From NCBI RefSeq assembly GCF_030382115.1, contig NZ_JAUDRJ010000003.1:2189133-2253132 (forward strand): a DNA stretch of 64,000 nucleotides, given 5' to 3'. Below are positions 56,544 to 64,000 of the stretch, in pieces. The stretch's first letter is position 1, and every line of letters begins with the position of its first letter. Position numbers and translations under genes: made by a program. This stretch comes from Nostoc sp. GT001 (GTDB lineage Bacteria > Cyanobacteriota > Cyanobacteriia > Cyanobacteriales > Nostocaceae). A model generated the notes under the pieces. The model saw only the letters and a program-made list of their open reading frames with translations, did no database searches and was not told the DNA's origin.

Positions 56544-57959
56544 AGTTATAAGAATTCTTTCTCCCATGCCCAATGCCCAATGCCCAATGCCCAATTCCCA
56601 ATTTAGACATTTACTAAGCTGTTTATTATCGGCTGAATAATTGTTGCGATCGCTAATTACAAACTCCGTAATTGATTCTTTACCTGTAATCAATCTTGCT
56701 CCGCGATTACGAGTAAAGTAATTCCACGCCCACTGAATCATTACTACTAATTTGTTGTCAAATTCAATTAGGAAGTAGATGTGAATCACTAGCCAAAACA
56801 GCCATGCAAAGAAACCTTTCAGCTTCATAAAGCCCAAATCTACCACAGCAGAATTGTGCCCAATCATTGCTAAACTACCATGATCCTTATAAGCAAAGGG
56901 TGGCAAACTTTTACCTGCAAGCCGCTGTTGAACTAATGTTGCTACATATTCACCTTCTTGCTTCGCTACAGGTGCAACACCAGGTAGGGGTTTACCATTT
57001 TGATGAGAAAAATTTGCTAAGTCACCAACTACAAAAATATTGGGATGTCCCTTAATACTCAAGTCAGGTTCAACAATAATCCGTCCAGCGCGATCGCACT
57101 CTGCACCAGTGTGTTCTGCTAACACTTTTCCCATTGCGGAAGCTTTCACACCTGCTGCCCATAATACCGTTTTTGAGGCAATTTCTTTAACTTCATCGCC
57201 TTGTTTGAGGGTAACAACATCATTTTCAATATTTGTTACCAATGTTTTTGTCTGCACAACCACACCCAAGCGCGTCAGGGATGCTTCCGCTTCTTGTGAT
57301 AACTCTGGTGCAAAAGGTGGCAAAACTCGATCCAAACCTTCTAATAGCAAAATCTTGGCTTCTGATGTGTCGATGTTGCGGAAGTCTTCTTTGAGGGTTT
57401 GATTTGCTAATTCTGCGATCGCACCAGCTAACTCTACACCTATTGGGCCACCACCCACAATTACAAAAGTTAACCAAGCCCGGCGTTTTTCTGGATCGGT
57501 TTCTTTTTCTGCGGCTTCAAAGGCCGAAAAAATCCGGCGACGCATTTCTATCGCATCTTCTACAGTTTTCAAGCCTGGGGCGAATTCTTCCCAGTTATCT
57601 TTGCCAAAGTAGGAATGCTTCGCACCTGTGGCGACAATTAACGTATCGTAAGGAATTGCTTCGTCGCCTACAATAACTTTTTGCGCTTGTGAATCAATAT
57701 TATTCACCTCTCCCAGCAGCACTGTCGTATTCTTGCTCTTGCTGAGGACAGAACGCAACGGCGAAGAAATATCAGCCGGAGACAGCGCACCTGTAGCGAC
57801 TTGGTATAAGAGAGGTTGAAATAGATGAAAGTTACGTTTATCAATCAGAGTAACGTTTACTGCCGCTTTGGCGAGTGTTTTTGCTGCATAAAGTCCACCG
57901 AAACCACCACCAACGATTACAACTTGATGGGGTGGATTATTGTCAAGTGAATTTACCAT
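56532..57959 (-). CDS. Type II NADH dehydrogenase (NDH-2)
   Basis: The 475-residue flavoprotein has the FAD motif VGGGFGGLYAAKTL at residues 17-30 and the second nucleotide-binding motif VGGGPIGVELAGAI near 167. It also has a VVGDLA FAD-contact motif near 316 and a membrane-touching C-terminal helix (FAWLFWLVIHIYFLIEF). It transfers electrons from NADH to quinone without pumping protons. The last 25 residues are encoded by repeat DNA, so the ancestral stop was earlier. Confidence 0.92.
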   Translation of the reverse strand: MVNSLDNNPPHQVVIVGGGFGGLYAAKTLAKAAVNVTLIDKRNFHLFQPLLYQVATGALSPADISSPLRSVLSKSKNTTVLLGEVNNIDSQAQKVIVGDEAIPYDTLIVATGAKHSYFGKDNWEEFAPGLKTVEDAIEMRRRIFSAFEAAEKETDPEKRRAWLTFVIVGGGPIGVELAGAIAELANQTLKEDFRNIDTSEAKILLLEGLDRVLPPFAPELSQEAEASLTRLGVVVQTKTLVTNIENDVVTLKQGDEVKEIASKTVLWAAGVKASAMGKVLAEHTGAECDRAGRIIVEPDLSIKGHPNIFVVGDLANFSHQNGKPLPGVAPVAKQEGEYVATLVQQRLAGKSLPPFAYKDHGSLAMIGHNSAVVDLGFMKLKGFFAWLFWLVIHIYFLIEFDNKLVVMIQWAWNYFTRNRGARLITGKESITEFVISDRNNYSADNKQLSKCLNWELGIGHWALGMGERILITPNS

Positions 57960-58193
57960 AAGAAATATTATCCGGGATGCCGACTATTGTAACTATTCTT
58001 AACAAATTTGTATCAAACTTGTCATCATATATTTTGTATTGCCCTTTACATTTAAAGAATGATTAAAGTAATCAAAACTACAGGATAAGCAGAACTTTTC
58101 AAGAGAGAGGCGCAGACAATCATAGTTGGGAATACTTGAATCGCTTTTTACTTGTGTAAATTTATCAAAGGTAGATGTAAGATTTATGCAAGT
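57960..58193. other. Short intergenic region
   Basis: These 234 bases are A+T rich, with no gene or RNA recognised. Confidence 0.4.
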
Positions 58194-59120
58194 TTACTCA
58201 GAGCTAGTTGATTCTGGTGTTTGTGTCAAACGTGGTGAATGAGTTCGCCGCCAACGGTTAAAGCCATAGATAAGAGCAACAAAAATTAACAAATAGGGAC
58301 TGTAAACAATTAACCAAATACCCAGCTTGAGTAAGCCAACAGAAAATGCACTCAAAGAGTGGGTAGAGTTGTTCCAAGTTTCTTGAACTTGCAAACCCAA
58401 GGCAGGTTGGGGACTGGTACTAGAAACTGCGGCTTCTAGGTTCAGCGTAATGGTGGAATAAGCAACTTGATTTTGTAGGCTTTTCAATTGGGCATTGATT
58501 TGTTCTATGGTTTGTCTGACATTACTTAATTCTTGGGCAACACTAAGCACATCTCTGACAGAACCAGCCCGATCCATAATTTTTTGTAAATTGGCTTCAG
58601 TTTTCTGCAAATTGGTTAATCTGGCTTGGAAATCTACAAGGCGATCGCCTACATCTTCGGCAGTGATATTACGACTCTCAACAGTGCCCAATTTAGCTAG
58701 TTGTTCTAAGGTAGGTTCCAACAGGTTCTCTGCTACCCGTAATTGTATTGTTGCTGTGTAACGTGGGTTGTCACTTTTGGGTTGTTGTTGTTTCAACCCG
58801 ATTAAATCCCCTTGCTGTTTATTGATAATTTGTGAAACAGCATCAACAGTCTGATCTACAGAGTTGACAGTCAAAGAGATTGCTGCCTTTTTGATGAGTT
58901 GGGGACGAGAACGCGCTATTGGTGAAGCTTGCGCCTTTTGGGAAATACTGCTTTCACCAGCAGGTGCAGATGCTCGATTTGCCATCCCATCGGCGGCCAT
59001 TTGAGGTAAAGCCGAATTGGTTGAGCGTTCAGAAGAAGCGCAACTAGTGAAAATCACCCCTCCCAATAACGCACTTAAAAATAAAGCAGATGTGCGCGGT
59101 AATTTAGTCGAAGCGTACAT
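58194..59120 (-). CDS. DUF4349-domain lipoprotein
   Basis: The 308-residue protein has a lipobox-type signal (LGGVIFTSC, lipidation at Cys27). The DUF4349 region follows, with KKAAISLTVNSVDQTV near 76 and VESRNITAEDVGDRLVDFQARLTNLQ near 150, then a coiled coil and a C-terminal membrane span (about residues 262-285). It is probably a dimeric envelope protein of unknown role. Confidence 0.85.
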   Translation of the reverse strand: MYASTKLPRTSALFLSALLGGVIFTSCASSERSTNSALPQMAADGMANRASAPAGESSISQKAQASPIARSRPQLIKKAAISLTVNSVDQTVDAVSQIINKQQGDLIGLKQQQPKSDNPRYTATIQLRVAENLLEPTLEQLAKLGTVESRNITAEDVGDRLVDFQARLTNLQKTEANLQKIMDRAGSVRDVLSVAQELSNVRQTIEQINAQLKSLQNQVAYSTITLNLEAAVSSTSPQPALGLQVQETWNNSTHSLSAFSVGLLKLGIWLIVYSPYLLIFVALIYGFNRWRRTHSPRLTQTPESTSSE

Positions 59121-59369
59121 AATCTACCCCCAGATAGATGAAGTTAACCCCAGTATTACTGAAGTAAAACTCAAAGCCTGTATTGTTGCGATTTATGTAA
59201 CAGATTTGTCATTAGTCATTGGTCATTGGGCAATGATTAATAGTTTTTCTTCCCCTGCTTCCTCATCTCCCCAGTCCCTAATCCCCAATCCCCAGAGATA
59301 AATTGCATGATTGATAATTCATCTGTGTTACTCAATTTGAGGTAAAATCGTAAGTCTGCCAATTAATGA

Positions 59370-60392
<1,023 letters not shown>

Positions 60393-60504
60393 GCAAAAAA
60401 ATAACATCAGACATCTCCAAAAAAAGAATGTAGAGACATAGCAGTGCTACGTCTCTACAAGAGTAATGGTTAGAGCATATTTAATTTCTGGAGATGTCTA
60501 AACA

Positions 60505-60987
60505 TCATTTGCTTTGAGTTTTGAGATAATCTGCAATGTACTCCTCGTAAGTATCACGCAACATTTGTTCGCGGAATTTGAATCCTAATGTTTTCCCTCG
60601 ACAAGATAAAGATCCGCACAAGCATCGAGAAACAGCAATTGATTCATATTCAGTGGTTTCGTAGTCCCAGGTAATTTCCTCACCTGCTTCTATATCGCCC
60701 AAAGCAACAAAGTCATATCCTCCAAACTGATTATTTCTTACCCCAGTATTTGGATCACAAGAATGGTTAATGACGACAGCAGGCTCGTCTAGGTTGACAT
60801 ACAAATTAAAATCTATCTGAAAGGAATAAATTGTTCGTTCAGGAACTTCTTCAATGGGGATACCCACCACGACAGTTTCTCCTTGGGCAAATTTTTTGCT
60901 AGCAAAAACTCCTCGTCCTTTTGCTGTTTTTTGAATCGTGATATGGGAATTGATCTTTGCAGCTGAAATCGACTCTAGTATATTCAT
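60505..60987 (-). CDS. SET-domain methyltransferase-like protein
   Basis: The 160-residue protein has SET motifs KGRGVFASK near residue 23, VINHSCDPNTG near 73 and GEEITWDYE near 101. A post-SET-like Cys cluster CLCGSLSCRG follows near 120. Such small proteins are candidate protein-lysine methyltransferases; the substrate is unknown. It is transcribed away from ilvC. Confidence 0.85.
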   Translation of the reverse strand: MNILESISAAKINSHITIQKTAKGRGVFASKKFAQGETVVVGIPIEEVPERTIYSFQIDFNLYVNLDEPAVVINHSCDPNTGVRNNQFGGYDFVALGDIEAGEEITWDYETTEYESIAVSRCLCGSLSCRGKTLGFKFREQMLRDTYEEYIADYLKTQSK

Positions 60988-61366
60988 AGATAAAGACCCA
61001 GTGGATTTAAATTGATTGGGATTTAAAACTTTAAAAATTGGCTTAGTTGCAGTTCACCTGACTAAAAATAGCTCTTTCAAGGTGGATAAAAATTTTCGCA
61101 AATAGATTCGTCTTTAACCTCTTATTTCTGTATTCTCTGTGCTTCTGTGATTAAATAAATAAGTGTACTGAGCGCTTCAGACGCAGAGATAACAGAGAAA
61201 AAAGAGATTTTATCAGTCACCTTGAAATGGGTATTTATTAGAACTTACACATTGATAGGAAATTGAGTATGTGTATTCAAACACTCGTTGTTTAAAGTGT
61301 TCCAAAATAAAGTTACAAGCCACTTGAAGAGACAAATTTCTGGTCTACTGACAGTATTCCCTTTAG
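60988..61366. other. 379-base region without a gene
   Basis: The stretch contains A+T-rich sequence and pieces of the dispersed TCTGTG...CGCAGAG repeat near 61130-61205. No RNA was recognised. Confidence 0.5.
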
Positions 61367-62086
61367 TTAACCGTAAAGAGGTTGACTAGAGTAAGAAATA
61401 TCAATATTTATTGTTTCATCATCAGCGTAGGTCAAGATTAGGTTAGTTCGCTTGACTTCTTCCGAAAGAGGCAAAACTCGATGAACAGATTGGTTCGTTT
61501 TCATAAAGTAGCAATCTCCAACATGATGCCCAACCCGTTTAGCTAATGATGTATCGAGATCGCTAATTTCCATACTGTGGGGAACAAATTCTAGGCATCC
61601 TCCAGCTTTTTTTGGCGGGGTTTCAATAAAAATAGCAAAAGCAAAAGCGTAGGTATCGAGATGTCCCCCATGAACATCTCCAATTTTGTCAAGCCTATGG
61701 ATTACATGCCTATCAAAAGGATCTGGTACTAAGTGAACTTGAGTTCCCGCAATACCACAGAGAAACTCAATTAGGTGAGAATCACGGTACAAAGCCGGAA
61801 TAAGTTGTGAGTGTTCAGCAACAGCAACTCCCGAAACAGTACTAAGATGTCTAGGAGTATTTTGCTCATGTTTCATGTTGAAGTCTCTTCTTCGAGAATG
61901 CTGCTCAAATATTCTGAGAACTTCTGTTTTCAAAATTGCAAATGAATCATCATTGAAAAACAACGGCAATTTTACATAACAGTTGAGAGCAAACTCTTTG
62001 TGTAATAAGGCTCCAGCTTCTCGGCTCAGACGAGAATATTTAGTAGCATTGAAAAAATTGGCAGTGTTATGATACACAATATTCAC
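61367..62086 (-). CDS. 2OG-Fe(II) oxygenase-like protein
   Basis: The 239-residue protein has an iron-binding triad pattern HGGHLDTYAF (H...D, about residue 141) and the distal HRVLPL with His near 205, followed by KRTNLILTYA with Arg for 2-oxoglutarate. The N-terminal part is a helical cap. It could hydroxylate or halogenate a small molecule; the substrate is unknown. It shows no obvious operon partner. Confidence 0.75.
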   Translation of the reverse strand: MNIVYHNTANFFNATKYSRLSREAGALLHKEFALNCYVKLPLFFNDDSFAILKTEVLRIFEQHSRRRDFNMKHEQNTPRHLSTVSGVAVAEHSQLIPALYRDSHLIEFLCGIAGTQVHLVPDPFDRHVIHRLDKIGDVHGGHLDTYAFAFAIFIETPPKKAGGCLEFVPHSMEISDLDTSLAKRVGHHVGDCYFMKTNQSVHRVLPLSEEVKRTNLILTYADDETINIDISYSSQPLYG

Positions 62087-62488
62087 TACAAAATCATGAT
62101 AAATTTAAGCATCAAAATTATTTATTTAAGTAATAGCATTGATGCTTGGGTTCAATGTAAAATCAAGATTTTAGCTAATTCAATTACTCCAAAGCTTGGC
62201 TAATTCAATTAGTAAACTGCATATCAAATATCTTTTATGTAAGTAGTAAGATGTTTTTAACAGTTCAAATCTTTTATCTATTATCTAATAACTAACTGAA
62301 AGAAGTCAAGCACGTTTTCATAATATTTATCAGGAATTACGTATTGACAAATGCATGATTATGTTTGTCAATTCCCTGTTTAGCTAACTTTAAACGGGAG
62401 CATCCAAGTTTTATTCTTCCGATAAATATAAATTAGATGTGAGATGGTGAAGGAATAATCACAGCAATCATTATTTACCAGAACTACT
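62087..62488. other. 402-base region without a gene
   Basis: The stretch holds two copies of GCTAATTCAATTA (62174 and 62199) and an ATTGACAAA / TTTGTCAAT inverted repeat (62343-62372) that could be an operator. No gene is supported. Confidence 0.4.
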
Positions 62489-62599
62489 ATGACTGAAGAA
62501 GAAAACTAACTTTTGTTTGAATATGCTCGTGCGATCGCTAAAATACTCTACAAAAATGCTCCAGTTGAGGAACCAACAAGCTTAGGCAAGATTGAATAA
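62489..62599 (+). pseudogene. Remnant of a transposase-associated gene (possibly ISKra4 N-terminus)
   Basis: From ATG 62489 the frame reads MTEEEN, a stop, then LLFEYARAIAKILYK...PTSLGKIE and another stop. It recalls the N-terminus of ISKra4-type transposases (EEQ...IA-ILY...TL-GIE). The internal stop and early end mark a decayed copy. The family link is tentative. Confidence 0.4.
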
Positions 62600-62939
62600 G
62601 TAGTAAATATGGATTAATCTAATCTTTGCTCGCTAAGTAAGTCGGCGGAAATAAACAAAGTTATGTTGACAAACATAAACAAGCTTAAAACCCTTACAAA
62701 TGATTAATACTTCTCTGCGTTCGCGCAGCGTGTCGCAGACAGAGGCTACGCCCGAAGCGAAGCTATGCCGCAGGCTTTACGACCTACGCGGTAGTTGAAT
62801 CTCGACTTCGCTCGATTACCGCGCAGTCGAAACTCAGTACAAGTGACAAATGACAAATGATGGACTTCACTAGTTAGCTTTAATTGCGCCGACTTACCTA
62901 AATAAAAAGTGGGATACACCTAGCTTAAACAGCTAACCG
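62600..62939. repeat. Intergenic region with dispersed repeats
   Basis: From 62711 to 62865 the sequence holds the dispersed cyanobacterial repeat (GCGTTCGCGCAGCGTGTC, GAGGCTACGCC, CTTCGCTCGATTACCGCGC, AGTCGAAACTCAGTACAAG). The last unit also occurs near 43840. No gene is seen. Confidence 0.7.
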
Positions 62940-63824
62940 TTAACTGCTCTGTACCTCAACTTTTGCTTCCGGCTCAATCTTTTGAGGGCTTTGACTTAGA
63001 ACCAAAGCAACTAACACAAGAATCGCGCCAATTAGACCGCGTATTCCCAGATGTTCTCCAAGTAGCCAAAACGAAAAAATTGTGGCGAACAATGGCTCAA
63101 GTGTAAAAAGTAAAGCAGCTTCGTCAGAAGAAACCCATTGCTGTGCTATTGTTTGAAGCCAGATGACAGCAGCCGTCGCCAACAACCCTAAGTAAAGAAT
63201 TGCTCCCCAGTGCTGGCGAATTACCTCAAATTGGTTAATAATTTGTGTGTTACTCCAGAGTACCCCTATCGTTGCAATGAACAAAAGTTGAACGCTAGTG
63301 AGCGTTAAAGTGGGGTGACGGGAGGCGACTCGCTCTAGGAAAAGTATGTAGGCTGCATAGACAAAAGCATCAACGAACATTAATAGATCGCCGATTCCTA
63401 GTTCTCCCCCTTCCCAAAACATCACGCCAATACCGATGACAGCGACTCCAGCGGCTAGGAAAGTTTTCAACGGTACGCGCTGACTCATCAGCCATCCCAG
63501 CAGCGGGACAATCAAGGCATTCAAACTGCCAATGAATGCCGCCCGGTTTGCTGGTATAGTCTTGAGCGCAATTGTTTCTATCGCTAAGAAAAAGAAAAGC
63601 AAAAGTCCTAGTAATATACCATCACGAACTAAAAGTTTGTTAAGATTACGTAAATTTAGGGTAAAAACTGCTGCGGCTATGACAAAGCGTGTAGCAATCA
63701 ATGCACTTGGTGAAAGGCTACCAACGATGTCTTTGGTCAATGGAAAAGTTGTAGAACCAATTATATTAACAAAAATAAGCAGTATTATGCCCTTGAAACG
63801 CAAGTTATTTTCAGTCTGCATCAA
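62940..63824 (-). CDS. EamA/DMT-family membrane transporter
   Basis: The 294-residue protein has ten hydrophobic spans in two EamA repeats, with the usual ALIATRFVIAA motif near residue 41 and a second repeat ending ALLFTLEPLFATIFSFWLLGE near 236-255. It is probably an exporter of small metabolites in the plasma membrane. The substrate is unknown. Confidence 0.9.
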   Translation of the reverse strand: MMQTENNLRFKGIILLIFVNIIGSTTFPLTKDIVGSLSPSALIATRFVIAAAVFTLNLRNLNKLLVRDGILLGLLLFFFLAIETIALKTIPANRAAFIGSLNALIVPLLGWLMSQRVPLKTFLAAGVAVIGIGVMFWEGGELGIGDLLMFVDAFVYAAYILFLERVASRHPTLTLTSVQLLFIATIGVLWSNTQIINQFEVIRQHWGAILYLGLLATAAVIWLQTIAQQWVSSDEAALLFTLEPLFATIFSFWLLGEHLGIRGLIGAILVLVALVLSQSPQKIEPEAKVEVQSS

Positions 63825-64000
63825 AATAATTGATTGAATAATGTTTCTTTACATCCATAGAGAATGCGATCGCATAAATAATATTAGTTTTTTTGCGTCC
63901 AGTTAGCGCCTTCTGAATTTAAGATTTTTATTTGGAAAAGTTCTACTAATCGGATTTTCATAATCTCATGTCTTTTTCCACATACCAATTAAAAGATAAA

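Overview
The window is chromosomal DNA of a filamentous, probably heterocyst-forming cyanobacterium of the Nostoc/Anabaena type. The sequence evidence is the dense scatter of the octamer GCGATCGC, heptanucleotide tandem repeats such as (TAATTCG)n and (AGTTAGG)n, cyanobacterial palindromic repeats, and typical cyanobacterial genes (KGK-domain protein, DUF4351 protein, Uma2-family protein, DUF4349 lipoprotein, dapL-type lysine pathway).

Layout. (1) 1-4000: a left-truncated asparagine-synthase-like gene, a decarboxylase-fold protein that lacks the usual PLP lysine, and a zinc-ribbon membrane protein. (2) 4450-23199: an integrated element of about 18.7 kb. It splits a DUF4351-type gene at a 16-bp sequence (attL 4450-4465, attR 23184-23199); excision would rejoin the gene in frame into a protein of about 298 residues. 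The left end carries a tyrosine recombinase and two Cys-rich zinc proteins. Next comes a leftward operon of tiny membrane proteins and a membrane-anchored FtsK/HerA-like ATPase, then a regulator region, small phage-type genes, a primase/VirE-type helicase, and a rightward cluster (15466-22047) of likely virion or appendage proteins. I see no terminase, portal, tail tube or recognisable HK97 capsid gene. A 3' half of a tRNA-Lys(CUU) and 18-bp repeats lie just inside the right end. (3) 23800-37900: a stand-alone protease-propeptide-like gene, a subtilisin-like protease with an in-frame amber codon, thiC with a TPP riboswitch, a D-lactate dehydrogenase-type gene, a P-type ATPase, a two-component pair, a pseudouridine synthase, and at least two MITE-like hairpin elements. 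(4) 37900-52300: lnt and gyrA (overlapping), a ClC channel, htpX, a ChrB-like protein divergent from an MFS transporter, a TrkA-N ion channel, and a fluoride riboswitch followed by a cation/proton antiporter and a CLC-F-like transporter. (5) 52400-64000: an AAA ATPase/RloB pair resembling an abortive-infection defence operon, Uma2, a frameshifted dapL, NDH-2, a DUF4349 lipoprotein, ilvC, a SET-domain protein, a 2OG-Fe(II) oxygenase-like protein, a transposase remnant and an EamA transporter.

The most unusual region is the 18.7-kb element: it inserts precisely into a coding sequence in the manner of the heterocyst excision elements, but combines a primase, a membrane ATPase and a cluster of small beta-rich structural-type proteins with no tailed-phage morphogenesis genes. 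All product names are from reading translated sequence by eye; no database search was run.
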